Shown in pieces: positions 23,487 to 36,300 of a stretch of 64,000 nucleotides of DNA (position 1 is its first letter; each line of letters starts with the position of its first letter). Below the pieces are notes generated by a model. That model did not search any database. It worked only from the letters and a program-made list of their open reading frames with translations, and was not told where the DNA came from. The DNA lies in contig NMRA01000129.1 of the NCBI GenBank assembly GCA_002633005.1, positions 565,108 through 629,107 of the forward strand, written 5' to 3'. The translations under genes and the position numbers were made by a program. This DNA comes from Phoronis australis. Taxonomy: Eukaryota > Phoronida > Phoronidae.

Positions 23487-23959
23487 GGCCCTTTCATATT
23501 GACTTAACTCCGGTTTGAGCGGAGCATTGACGTAAACAGTGCAGTTAACTGTACCGTTCATACTGGCTTCGGTAGTTAATGAACATCGGAGTAAACAGTT
23601 GGTGACGCTGTCGTCATCGAAGTTATCGCAAGGTAGCGCTGCACACTAAGTTTTATTGTGACATTTTGGGAACATTAACATGTGCCAATTGACATTAAAC
23701 TTATTTTTAAATCAATCATTATTACAGCAAAATATATGCAGCTATTAGTGACGGTACTACCCTGTAACTGTAGGCGATAACAGTGGCACCTGGCGATAAC
23801 TTTGATTGGACTAAAGTTAACCGTTCATACTGCACCGCAGCGTCGACGCTGCATTGTTAAATCCACCTGTTAACCGCGATGTTAACTGGAGTCAGGGAGC
23901 TGTTAACTGTGATCCAGGACTGACTGCAACTCCCCAAACCATTGACGCGTTGACATTAG
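23487..23959. other. structured TAAC-rich block, possible DNA element
   Basis: It contains many GTTAAC/AGTTAAC words and the phrase CCGTTCATACTG at 23556 and 23822 in direct orientation. It looks like transposon-derived sequence, but I could not define termini. Confidence 0.3.
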
Positions 23960-25215
23960 TAACGTAATAATAATAATGGCACATAAATATTAAACATTAA
24001 TTTTTGTAATCACTTAATCTTTTTTCATAAACATGTACTTTTACTAGTTGACTAAGTGTGTTGTTTTCATGCACAAGTTAGAATGGAGGCCACTTAATAG
24101 GGTTTGAGATAACCTTAAACTTTTGAAACGTGGCAGAGTGATAGGTTCGAGAAAAAAAATGTATCACAAGTGTTATGATAATTAATCACATGTTAAGGGA
24201 ATATTTACGAAGCCTTGTATTTCCAGCTTGAACTTCAGATATGCATACTAGGTTAGATTGGCACAATAAATTTGGTAGGAATTTGTTCCTTTTTACTTGT
24301 AAAGAGGCAGCCTCAATAAATTGCCTTAAATTGATAAATTACACATTAATGTCCTGCAAACAATGATAAAATTGCACTCAAGGCACTTGTGTCCTGTTGT
24401 AATGGAATGAAAGTCTAGTGAAACTAAATGAAACATTTAAATGCACTCTTTACATGGAAAATTATCTAGTTTGAGATAGTGAAAAGTTGGAGCTTGTGCT
24501 AAGCTTTAGCTTTGTAATGTCGGCCATTCCCAAATTCAATAATTATAAACTACAACAAACCACCATTCTTCTTGTTGTTGGGCATCAACAGGGTAGCAGC
24601 TGTTTTGTGTGGTTTTATGAAGGGCCAAGTCTGTTATCAGGCTCTGTTGACGCAGTGTTCAATATTTCAGAAATGTGAATGTGAAACTTGCTCTTGACCC
24701 AATCTTCAGAATCAAGAACATTGCATTTGGGCATGTGTTTTGGTATTCCATCTGTCCAAACTGGAAAATTTCTCTTGTTTTGAGAGATTTTGTAAGATTT
24801 AACCTGGTGAGGAGTTTAAATGTTTTTCCTTTTTTCAGTCTTTTTTCGTCTGTGAATTGATTAAGTATACTCACAGTGCTGCATTATATTTGAAATTTAA
24901 TTTCAAGCCTGGGAACGTAGGCGTTGTGTGGTTTATGGTTTACTGTTATATCTGTGGCTTTTCCATGTGCATTTGCATTAAGGATATTGTTCACTGCGTA
25001 TACTTTGAATTTTTTGCTTAAACCAATAATGCGCAATAGAGATTTCGCCCGGGCACAATGTTAACAGCCTAACACAACCTTTTTACTAAAACTTTTTAAG
25101 GTATTGATGGGTTTTATACTTTTTAACTTGATCATGTCCATCAAGAGTTACTAAAACAACGTTAAAAATGTAATTATCAAAACTTTGGTTATGGGCCTTT
25201 AAATCTTTGCATCAT

Positions 25216-25480
25216 TAGGAGACAGTGTGGTTCAGTCGTCTGAGCTCTGGACTCCCGTTTGGGAGACCCAGGTTCGAATCCTGGCTATACTTGCAGATAA
25301 TCGAACATTGCACGTTGTCTCCTACTCCTCTGAGCTCAGTTTTACTAATGAATGTATGCAAGGGAATTGATGAGAACCTGGATATAATGCGAAAGCGATT
25401 TCTGGAGCTGTGCTATCTGGAATTTTACTCACTGTTTGTTGTTAATCAGAATGGAAACTGCTTTGATTGAGAGCACGTGG
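25216..25480 (+). mobile_element. tRNA-derived SINE
   Basis: It begins GGAGACAGTGTGGTTCAGTC with a consensus-quality A box (TGGTTCAGTCG) and B box (GGTTCGAATCC). The T-arm CCAGG-TTCGAAT-CCTGG pairs perfectly. The presumptive anticodon arm has a 4-nt loop (CTCCC-GTTT-GGGAG) and there is no matching 3' acceptor strand, so this is a SINE head and not a functional tRNA gene. The body extends to about 25470. Confidence 0.72.
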
Positions 25481-25489
25481 TAATCAACA

Positions 25490-26120
25490 ATTAGACTATT
25501 CTATTAGACAGTTCTATTGTATTTTACTAAGTAATAGCCTGGAACAGCTGGATTTGTGTTAAAATAACCACAAAATATCAAAATCTTTGTTTTTCAAAAC
25601 TCCAGTCTGTAGACTATTTTTTCTATTGCGAAACAATTGCCAATCCACACATAGCTAACCTGAAAAGCATCAAGGTCGCAAATGCCTGATAATTTTAGGA
25701 TGTATCTGATAGTTAATCAGTATGGTAATGCCATGAAATCTTGACAATTTTGGACAAAGTTAATTGCCAAACTTGTCCATTTCTCATTTTTCAAGGTCAG
25801 AATCATTGCGAGTGCCCAGAAATGTTCGAAGTTTTGTGAGGTGGTGGATTTACATGTAGACAAAACCTGAACATAGTAAATGGAAAGCATTGATTTTATG
25901 CTGTGTATCATGTATGAAAAAATAGAAAATTCATACATTGTGTGCTTAATGAGTGAGATTTCACCATACAAAAGAATTTAATTATCATGTTAAACATGCT
26001 GGCAGCTTTGGTTGGTTAGTTTGGTGTAGTGACGTTTGTGTAAATTATTTGTTGTAAAATGTAAAAAAAATGACGCTAAAACTGTCTTTGTTTGTGTTTT
26101 AATATCTCGTGAAGTTTCCC
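25490..26120. other. intergenic, nothing recognised
   Basis: AT-rich, no element or exon that I can support. Confidence 0.4.
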
Positions 26121-26130
26121 TATTCATTTC

Positions 26131-26345
26131 AGGTTATCTCACACATTGTTCACAAATATTGGCCATTTTTGCAATATTCCTCATGTTCAGCAAAATGCCT
26201 TAAGGTATCTACATTATTAGGGAACTTCTATTATATACCCCATACGAAAAAAAGAAATGATGCAGAACCACCTTCAACCCTGTTGAAATTTGTTTACTAC
26301 ATATCCAAGTTCATAGGTCACAAAGCTGTTTACTCAGATTGAATC
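26131..26345 (+). mobile_element. family 1 TTAA-type transposon, 5' fragment (copy C)
   Basis: It aligns with the first ~210 bp of copy B: TTCACAAATATTGGCCATTT, GCAAAATGCCTTA, GGGAACTTCTA and GAACCACCTT in the same order and spacing. It ends before the middle of the element. Confidence 0.65.
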
Positions 26346-26349
26346 TCCA

Positions 26350-28130
26350 CTACATTTTATTGAAATTTGGAACAACAGTATAATGGCCTCACTCAAGGAT
26401 GGGAGGCACTGAACACTTCTCACAATTGTTTGCCTGTCAGAACACACGTCAATGGATTCTTCGCCCTTTCTTCACTCTTTCAAAAACTGCATGCAAATTA
26501 AGAAAAGTTTTGAGTCATTTCAAATCACAAGCCCTTCAGATGAGCACAGAAACTTTATTCTCTCTTGTATTTTTGACCCTTTCACTCCCAGACTAAGAAA
26601 ATTAGGGGAAAAAATGCAAAATCAGCACTTTTCACCCCAAAATCACCACTTCCCTACCGATGCTCGACTAAAGCCAACATTAGATTGCGAAAGCAAATTT
26701 CCTACCGATTCCAAAAATGTGGTCTAAAAGTACTGTCAACTAGTTTTTTTGCAAATCTGGCTTGTGTGAGAGCTACCTGAAATTGCGGCCAATTTCTCAG
26801 TTGCTATACAGCAATGCACAATTGCAACAGGGGGCCACCATCTTGAAGAGTGCAGCTACAGCCGAGAAAGTGAAATTTTTTCATTCTCAGCATGTTCACA
26901 AATACAAACAAACCACATTCACTGAGCCTACATGCAATGCCTACCTACAAAATGCCCCCAAACTTGGCCTACCCCAAAATTTTAATATTCTGGGAGTGCA
27001 AATTGGCCGCGGCCACAGCCTAACTGTTCAGTGCCACCTTGACAAACGCCTCTTTTCAATCGGTCCCTGCCTTCCAGTAACAGGAGGTGATGCTTTTTCA
27101 CGTTTTTTTAGGGAGAGGGGTTTCCATATGATATCCGTTGATTTGTTAGACGTATTTCAATGAAATTTGTCACAGAGGCGTGTAATAGATGCATTGCAGT
27201 ATTTATACTGTTTTGTAGATATGTGCATGAATACACAGACTTGTTAAAGTCTTGCATAACCTACTGCAAAGGTTTGTCTGTTGTCAACCTGATGATTGTG
27301 ATTCATGACTAACCAAATCTAAGGTTTATATTAAGTTTTCCATATTCAAGTTCCGAGGAAACAAAAAGTGTCCTGTTACTGCAGATGTCTCTACTGACTT
27401 AAAACGATTGAAACTTGATTTCACATTCAAGTTTCATGTACGTTTAATGCATGCAATCACAATACTTTCTGAAGCGTATTTTGAGCTGCAACTTGTTTTT
27501 TTTTCTTGGTTTAACGTTGCCTATGTAGATTATTCATGTAAATTTACAAGTAGTCAACCAGGTGGTGGGATTCAAGTTGCATCTGGAGTTTTTTTTTCTG
27601 GATTAGAAATATGTAACTATTTCAGACAAATCACGATTGCCTACCTGAGTTGGTTGTTTTGTTGAACAATTTTGTGTGTTTCAATACCCAGTTGAATTCC
27701 ATTAGAATATTCGTTAAGTTATTAAATTAGAACACAATAGGGCTGTTCTGGATTGCGTCACTCGAATCTCGCTGTATTTACCTGCTATGCTGTAAGCATC
27801 TGTCAGGCACATTTGTCATGCCACTGAAGTTACACATTTGTTGTTGACTGATTCTCATTCACATCACGATTATTCTACCGTATTTGTTTTTCCAATGCCA
27901 ACGAAATATTACTGCTGTTGTGGACTGCAACTCTGACATGAAAGTTTGATAAACTGGACAAATACCGTGGATTCGTGATCTGAAATCCGTCGCCTTCTCG
28001 ACATCAATGAGAGACACGAAAATTGCCCGATTTCCAAAACCAGGTCACGCTTTCTTATCTCTGCTACAAAAGAGAGTTCTATTGCTGTGAAATCTGGGAC
28101 AGCCCTATTAACTGTTAGCTGTGCAGAGGG
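26350..28130. other. intergenic, nothing recognised
   Basis: Several open frames of 60-133 codons (for example 26762-27163 +) have low-complexity or unremarkable translations and no family resemblance. I do not call them genes. Confidence 0.4.
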
Positions 28131-28139
28131 TAATACTCA

Positions 28140-28216
28140 CGGGGTCCCTTGTTTTGAAAACCCGTTTTCTCAACTGAATAATGGGCATCAAACTGGTTCT
28201 CAAGATGTGGACCCCT
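28140..28216. mobile_element. ~75-bp foldback mini-element (family 3)
   Basis: GGGGTCC...TTGAAAACCCGTTTTCTC is followed after a short centre by AAACTGGTTCTCAAGATGTGGACCCC, an imperfect inverted repeat. A second copy lies at 48835-48915 and a half copy near 7547-7575 (CTGATTTTGAGAACCAGTTT). Confidence 0.6.
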
Positions 28217-28541
28217 GTAAGTGACCACGCCCAGTATGAATCACAGTACATTGGGCAAGTAACAGTTTAGCGCCAGAGATTTATGTGAATATACAGTGAA
28301 AGGTTCTGAGTTGATACAGTGGTTCATTCTCTGAAGGCCACTTCTTCATGAGAAGTTAACACATTGCAGGGACAACACATTGTGTTTCACAGGCAGTGAT
28401 GTGTTACTTATCAGTCTTCAGGAAAATGTTCCAATTGTCCATGTTGTTATATTATAATGATAAAATTTACTTTAATATCGCTAGCACTTAAGTGTCTCAC
28501 TCTCTTTCTTTTCTACTGGAAGTTGATGGTACAATATAGCT

Positions 28542-28897
28542 GCTTTACACGAGAGACAGTTGTCACCATGTCAGTTGTCGTGGCGTGACATGTTCCACTT
28601 TAGTCACATTTACATGACACTAGATTGCAAACTGGATCAGCATGAGTCGCACGAAGATTGCATACTCACATAAACAATAACGAACGTATATACTGCGCAA
28701 GATGATCCCTTTCTGTCGTGCCCCAGTTGTGTTTAGACGTGTAGTTGAAACTGGAGCAACTGATTGAGTGCAACTCACTCTACCTCTCAATTCGGTGTCA
28801 AAAATGGCCGCCGCGGTGTCATTCGCTTTATGTCAGTCCTGTTTACACTCACACTTGCACCCAATCAGTTCTTTCAGTGTCAGCTGTCTCTCCTGTA
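28542..28897. mobile_element. hAT-like MITE with 8-9-bp target duplication
   Basis: Inverted ends TTTACACGAGAGACAGTTGT (left) and TTTACAGGAGAGACAGCTG (right, reverse complement), flanked by AATATAGCT on both sides (28533-28541 and 28898-28906). An 8-bp duplication is characteristic of hAT transposons. About 356 bp with no coding capacity. The GC-rich patch with ATGGCCGCCGCGG at 28804 lies inside it and so is unlikely to be a gene start. Confidence 0.7.
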
Positions 28898-28909
28898 AAT
28901 ATAGCTTAT

Positions 28910-31900
28910 AGCAGTTATATCTGATGTGAATGACCATGTATCTGTATTTTTATCTTGTTTATGTTATGTTACCCACAAGATAACTGTCATCTTTGTAACC
29001 AAAAAACTTACTGTATAGCTTCAGCCACTGATACTCTGGTTCATGATATCCTGACCACTAATCCAGACCAAAAGTCAACTCCGACAATCTGACCTCGTTT
29101 CTGACCAGGCATTCTGGCCGCCACATCAGTAGATACCCATTTTGAATTAGTCTCATGAATTACTGACAATGCCCTTCAGTTGAAGAATCAATATAGAGCA
29201 AATATTTTCGACTAAATTTTCAAGATGTTCAATAAACTTGCGATTCCCTTCACAATTTGCCATAACGTCAATAAAACCAAACTAATATCATCAAAATTGT
29301 TCAACTGCTGTATTTCTCGCATTATTTACATGTACACGTTCATCATGATATACCCGATATAAAGACATTGCCAACAAAGGTTGCTGTTCATTAAATGATA
29401 TTTGTGGGGTTAATGCTTCCCATTGTAAAAGTACGCTTAAATGTGATGTAACTCCCTCACCTGACTGCTTCTGTCAAAAATAACAATTGATTCAGCCTGT
29501 TTATTATTACGAAATCAGTCTGCCTTGTTCCATTCTAAGGCTAGAAATTCTTTATGAGTTTAAAAGGTTACCGAAGTACAAAAACGTGCATTTTTAATAT
29601 AATTTAGTTTATGAATAAAGCCTATATCCGAAATCACATCTCTTTTATTCTTTCGCATTTTTGTTAGTGTTTTTTCCAATATTAATTCCTACTGGCATCT
29701 GACGTCACTGAGGCTGCACTGTGGGTGAAGGCAATGAGATAAATTAAAGAGTACATAGCTCATTGGGTGAAAGCCTCTTGCCACAAAACTGTACTTTATG
29801 TGTATAAGTTGTGTGCGATCTCGGCTCTCAAAAGGTTATAATACAAGTTTACTGCCGTGTTGTGTTGACCATTAGTGGTTCAATGCCGTCTTGCATGGCC
29901 CCCGGGTAGCCATGGTGCAAAGCTGTATACTTTATATAGCCGTTGTGCCGATTTAGGTAAAATGTGATTAAATAAAATCTAACACAAAATTAGTGTCATC
30001 AAAAACTACACTCTTCCTTGAGTAAACTAAATTATTTACCGGTGTTGGAAAATTTGGCATTTTACCAGCGTTATTCTGCTTCTAAAATTGTGGTGCACTC
30101 TTTTGTGTAGGCTTTTGCCATTGTTGATTATTGGCCAGTTTCTGTTTCCCGATTTTTCAGTCAAGTGTTCTCTTCCACAAGGTAGCTTACATGTCACAAC
30201 AAATTATTGGAACTGGTTTCATTTTGTTAGAAATTTTTCATAATTTGATACCACAAAACCGAATTACCGAACAAATTTTGGTGCTATGAAGCTGTCATCA
30301 TCTCCCGAGAGATGTCGCAAAATTTTAGGAAATTGTGCTTGAGCATGTCATGAGCATACTGTTTTCAAAATGATGACTGGGTTTTCTTTGTTACAAAAGT
30401 CAGAGAATTGTGCAAAAAATGATGTTTATTAGATTGTTTTTCACTTAAACGGCTGCTGCAGCATGCAATGTGAGTGTTGGTTGACACCCAGATTTTGTAT
30501 GCACCCCCACCGGTTTACAGTTTTACATGTTGATATAAGTTTCATAAGGAACTAGGTGACGAGCAGAACATCCGGGCTGTGCCATATTGGTAGTTCGGTT
30601 TTATTTCAGCCGATACAGGTTGCTTGTCACGGTGGGTTGTTATCAGTCATGGAACCAATGTGGCCATCAAGGAGTTTTAGACATTTCATTGCAACAGAAT
30701 TCGATTTAAACGAATGAAAAGAACGTGATGGCGTTGAAGAAAGCTATTTTTAACGTAAAAACCTGCTTGTTTGTTTGGAATTGCAAAACTCACATTGCCC
30801 ATCTAATGTCATTATTACCTTGGGACTCGCCCGAGTGTCTTATTAGCTCCAAAGTAATTTTTCATGATGTGGTATATGAATGAAGTAAACTGATACTTTG
30901 TTATTCATGATTCTGATATGGTCAGGGTGGATTCTTTGCCAGCAGTTGTTGATTGCTAAACCAAGTGAAATGTTCTTGTTGACCCCCAGCTGAAAGGTGC
31001 CTATGTTGTTCGCATTAAGCTCATGTCAGATGAGGGATACTGTCCGCTGAAAAGTTGTGCAACTTGTTGGCTGACATCAAAATTACACATGTGATTGCAA
31101 GATGACACTTTGTAGAAAATTTAAGTATTTTCGGCAGGCACTTTGCAGATGTGGGAGGAGTGAGTGGTCTAATCCTAATACTTGAAATCTAACTTGAAAT
31201 GGTTTTTGTAATTTTCCATTCTGTTTTGTACCAACCCAAGGTAAGTGTGCTCGAGTCTATTTTGGTGTATGTAGAAAAGTGTTGAGCCATATTCGCACTT
31301 GAACAGTCCTTGATTTGATCTATAAACTCCATTATGAACAAAACTAAGATTTCAAGTAAAACTCAAAATTTTGAGTTCAAACTTGAACTTCTACCATTTG
31401 TGCTATTTTCAAGTGCAAGCAAAGATTAGATCGTCATCCACGTATAAACCCATATTTTAGCACAGAATAAAAGACACACATGAAAAATAGAACGTAAATG
31501 TCAAAAATAATATCGAGTTCTGGAGCCGTCAGATTGTTTTGACCTAGACGATTTTGGTATGAATTCAATTTATTGCCTGTCATGGGTGGTATTAGCCAGT
31601 TTGTTGCTTGTGTGAATGCAACAGCGAAAAGTTACGCAGCTCTTAATCGGACGGCAATGTCGCTTGTCCGAACCATACTTGTCTCAATAGCATTTCTCAT
31701 AATTTTTAAAGCCTGTGGTGTAGTAAGATCACTGTTGTCCTCGGCAAAAGATGCTTGACATCAGTTCAATTATGATGAGTGTCAGATGGTCAATTCCTAA
31801 TCCAGTACGTCTTTTAACATATTTTGCAGATTTGGGGCTTGAAAAATCAGGTCTTGTCAGCTCCAACAGCCTGTTCCACAGTTTGTACAAAACATGAAAA

Positions 31901-33134
31901 TATGAACTGTGTACTGGGCCAAAGACTTCAAAAAATTTTGCACAAAGTCTGAAACTGATTCCAAATTTAATTTTACGTTTTTCAACTACTGAAAGTGCAG
32001 CCACCTGCTTGAAAAAACAAGTCAAAATTCACCAAATTAGCAGTTTTCATCCTCAGTGCCACCATTTGCTTGCGATAACTATATGCCGGTCTGAGAGACA
32101 AAGCCTTCATAGTGCCAAAACTCTTCAGATTACAGAAATAAGATGAACAGTGGGTGTCGACCAGCCAATAGAAATCCAATGTGTCTGAAGGGTACCTGAA
32201 TTTCCTGCAAAATTTCAACTTCCCGCTTGCTGGCAGTGGGGTTTAATTAAATTAAGAAAATCCTCTACTGCACAAAGTGTGAGTCAACTAGCAATCTTTC
32301 ATTCAGATGAGACTCGGAAATTCTGCAAATGCCATACATAACCTTCATCAGCCAGTCCATCAGGCAGGCAATTTTTTATGAAATTGGGATGGGCAAATTC
32401 ATCTGTGGCCCACAATTACTTTTGAGTGCCACCTTAGGCTCTAGGTTATTTCTTCTCAAAACTGCAAAGTGTGTAGTATGTGGTTCAGGTAGCAATTAGA
32501 TAAATGTTTCAGGTCAGCAGTAGATCAGTAAACCAAAACATGACACCAGAGTCTGCAGTGATGGTGTTGACAACTGTGTGGAATCCATGTTTGTTCAGCC
32601 ATGGTAGAATGCCCTCCCTCTTGTTCAAAAGGTTGTGCTTGTGTTACTACATCTGTTGATTGACAGCCATTGAATGCCTGTTGCCATAGTACCCAACTGA
32701 ACCAGGGGTTGGTGACTCTTATTACTTGTACTGTTAGTACATGCGCACTGCCAGGCCTTGCACATTGTGCGCAGCTCAGTGGTTGGGATCAGCTGGTAGA
32801 TAGAGTCTGTGTTACAGGATGTAGACATGCCTTACAAGTAGGCTGATTGATTGATTGATTGGTGCTTTAAAACAGATGATTTGTTTTATCTATGGATGAT
32901 TGTGATATTATGTAGTTTTAACACCAGAATTATCTTCATTTTGATTGCCATTGGCTGGCAAATTATCATTTGCAAATCATAGTCTTGACAATATGGTTTT
33001 ATATATTATGTGGAATTAAGGATTTTATGGTTCTGAACAAAAAATATGGCTTTTAAAAGCATTTTTCTTAACATTGGGACTTCTTGGTTCAATCCTTGCT
33101 GAAATATTAATCAAAATTTATTTTTTCCTTTTAG
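28910..33134. other. upstream flank of HIF; first exon and promoter not located
   Basis: The HIF coding frame begins mid-protein at 33135, with the first base completing a codon from an upstream exon. A short exon with the initiator Met, ending on two bases of a codon, must lie here or farther left. I could not pick it with confidence. A GATT tetranucleotide run sits at ~32844-32860. No other gene was recognised. Confidence 0.4.
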
Positions 33135-33322
33135 AAACTCTGAAAAACGCAAAGAAAAGTCGCGCGACGCGGCGCGCAATAGACGTGGCAAGGAGCAGGA
33201 AGTGTTCACTGACCTAATTAGCCAGCTGCCCCTTCCCAACGGTGATGCGTCTCAGTTGGACAAGGCATCTGTGTTGAGGCTGGCCATCAGCGTGCTGAAG
33301 CTGAGACGGATGCTGGGAGATG
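33135..33322 (+). CDS. HIF1A-like: HIF exon: bHLH DNA-binding domain
   Basis: Acceptor TTTTCCTTTTAG, donor GATG|GTGAGT, entry one base before a codon boundary. The basic region [20 protein letters not shown] has the [10 protein letters not shown] core unique to HIF/Sim/Trh-type factors. The helix-loop-helix continues [15 protein letters not shown] and [20 protein letters not shown]. Loop and LDKASV segment align with HIF-1alpha. Confidence 0.96.
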
Positions 33323-36300
33323 GTGAGTCTACTTAATTGATTTTGTGGGGGTATCGTGGGGCATGTGGACTACTCCGAGACCCCGGTGTCTCACATGATG
33401 GTGAGTTTATCTCTACTGTCACTTGAGGATCTTTGGGCGCATATTGTTGTTCTACGAGTTTGTGACACTTTTGTGACAGATTTTATGCAGCAAGGGTTTC
33501 AACAATTAAAACTGCATTTCCTTAGTATTTAGCTGTGAAAAATGAAAAATAAATTAAACCCTTAAGATCATAAAAGGGGTCTTATAATGTTCTTTACAAT
33601 GATAGGGATTGATTTACCAGCAAGAATGGTGAAACCATCAGCGACTTGTGGAAAATGCTTCAGACTTCATAAGGGATGGCTAACACTAAATTTGTGAATT
33701 TGAAAGTGGCGCATGTACATATTGCCTGTGACTTTAATTACGGGCTAATTTGGCAACAATTCACGATCGGATAAGCGTGTTATTGTTTTTAAACCCCAGT
33801 GGGCTTTCATTGGTTAAGAGGTCAACATTGACAACTAAATGGGGCCGAAATTTAATTTTTTTGGTTAAATTTTAAGTGGAGTGTATGCCCAAAATTTAAA
33901 ACGAGAGCGCTCGGAGGAGCGACACTTGCCGAAATTACGCGAATTTTATCTAGTTTTGTGTATTCATAAAACATGGCTAGCTGCAATGAAGCCATTCCAG
34001 TTGAGAAACTCCTGGATCATACCACCTATTTCATGCACTTTAACCATTTGAATGAATACATTCAAAATCGTTGAAGTGTAGAATCCTAGTCTCTGGTTCA
34101 CAAAAATTGGGCCTGGCTTCTCTTGTATTTCTAGGTGCTGTAAACTGCGACAGGGCCAGAGTGTACCATAAATATTGATCTCTCAGGCGATTTTTTTTAA
34201 CTTTACGCAAAAAATCTTTTATCCATGTTTAAAGCTACATTCTGCCCCGTTTAGCTAAGGCTAAAAGTAGACATATTGAACTCTTTGCTCTCATCAAATC
34301 TGTTTCAAATCTCTTGTCCATGTTAAAGCTACATTCTGTCCTATTTGGCTAGCTGTAAGTAGATGAATTGGACCCTCTACTCTCATAAGATGGCTTCATG
34401 TTATTCCTTACCATGATAGGATTCTGTTTCTGTTACCAACTCAAGTTGTACGACTCAAGAAAACGCTTATTGGAGGTTGGCCAACCATAAAATTGAGAAT
34501 TCAAAAATGGCGTATGCAAACATTGTCTGTAACTTGAGTAGGTAATGAAAGAATGCTATCACAGTAAGAAATATTACGATAAAGATTTTATGAGTGTCAA
34601 AGGCATGATTCGATTTACGTTTGTAGCCAGTTGAGAACAAATGAAGCTTTAAACCAAATTTAATTGAAATCGTAAATGTTTTTTGAACCTTTTTTCAAAA
34701 TCTTCGAGAAAATATGACAAAACCTTGGTCAAAAATCCATACTTTAATACAGTCACTTCAGTTCATAGAAATTGAAATTCTTTTATTTAGGAGTAGTTAT
34801 TTAGGCTATTTTTCTATTGAGATTGCCTGCCGGTAAAGCTTATCTTATGAAGCATTGTGTTTGATATCAAAAAAATCCCATTTTTGGAAGTTTAAAGGTT
34901 CCTGTAAGTTTGACAGGACATTCAAAGTAGATGTCTTGCTTAAGCTATGATTGTTTGGTGGGTACTTTTTGTTTAGTCTACAAAATATCACCTAAGGGTC
35001 AGCAGTGAGCTGTGTATCTGAGTCTCTCTCTCTCTCTCACAGCTGTTGGCGAAGGCTTGGTTTTGAATTCTTAGAAAATTTTCATTTGTGTGCTGCATAC
35101 ACTGTTCTCCTTTTGTTGGTGATTTTCTTTTCAGCTGCTTAAGTAAATTAAATTTCAAATTCCGCCCCATTATTCAGGGTCTTGTTTGGTTTTGAAGAGT
35201 TATCGGTGCAAACAAGTCAAACAAAAATTATAAAATTAATTTCAGTGATGAGTCATAGTAATGTAGTCGGTTTGACAATTAAATTCCATTCTGCATACCT
35301 TCGCTCCATACTTTATCATGTCACCTGACAAGTCACTCAGTGTTTTTCGACAATTTATCAGTCCAGATGTAGTTCAAGGTATTACCCATGACACCACGTT
35401 ATTAGCTCTAGATCTTTCAGAAATGCTGCGGAGCAATTTTTGTTGTCTCCCATTAGCTTGGAGCTGGTGTCCAAGTGCAGCTATTTGCCAGTGTAGTGGA
35501 GCTGCCTAGGGAAGAAGAGATTAAAATCTAGATGGGCTTGTTGCAACAATAGAGCGTCTACAGCCTGTACAATTAATTAGTTGAAAAAGTAACCTATGAA
35601 CCTTTTACACATTTGCTTTCTTACCTAAGAAAACGGGTTTGTTGTCGCTTACATAGGTATTTCATTTTGGGAACCAGTTCTACTGAATAATTAATTGACT
35701 TCGCACTAGGTCTCAAAATCCGATACTCATATGAAAGACTATTGCCGAAAAAAGTGCGCTTTTTGTATTTGAAAATGACCGAAACATTCCTAATGTGCTC
35801 TTGAGCATTAAATGACCATATCCCCAAAAACTGACCCTGGCAGTTGCATTTTTTCTCAAACAATCGGGCTGATATTGTATTAGAAATTAGTTGCACATTC
35901 TCTCTTGCTTTCCTTGTGGTTGTAGACTGCAGGAGGTTATGCAATAAAGTAAATGGGTTTCCATGGAGACGCAAGTGATTGTCTGATCTGGTGCAACTGT
36001 ACTGCACTGCACTGCACTGAATTAAAAGACAGTTGTCAACCTGTAAGGGTTTAATTCTATTTTTGTTTTTGTCACCAGTGAGCAGCTCTACCTTTTTCCC
36101 ACAATGTTAGTTGAAAAAAAGACTGTCCAATCTATGGTGACATGTCCAATAGGACTGTCCAATCAATAGTTACGCGTCCAATTCTCATTTTCTGACACAT
36201 ATAAAAACTGTAAATTTTTCATAGCCCGAATTCTGTCAGATAGGTCAAGTTAGAGACTTAATATGCGACAAGTAATAAACTTTCAAACTGAAGTATCTGA

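Noticed and set aside
25216-25290. Functional tRNA gene
   Set aside because: The T-arm is perfect, but the anticodon arm has a 4-nt loop and no 3' acceptor strand follows. It is better explained as a SINE head.
26762-27163. 133-codon plus-strand frame
   Set aside because: No domain, signal or family resemblance, and surrounded by repeat fragments. Length alone is not convincing in a 64-kb eukaryotic window.
28804-28850. HIF first exon or promoter at ATGGCCGCCGCGG
   Set aside because: It lies within a MITE with inverted ends and target duplications, and has no donor in the required phase.
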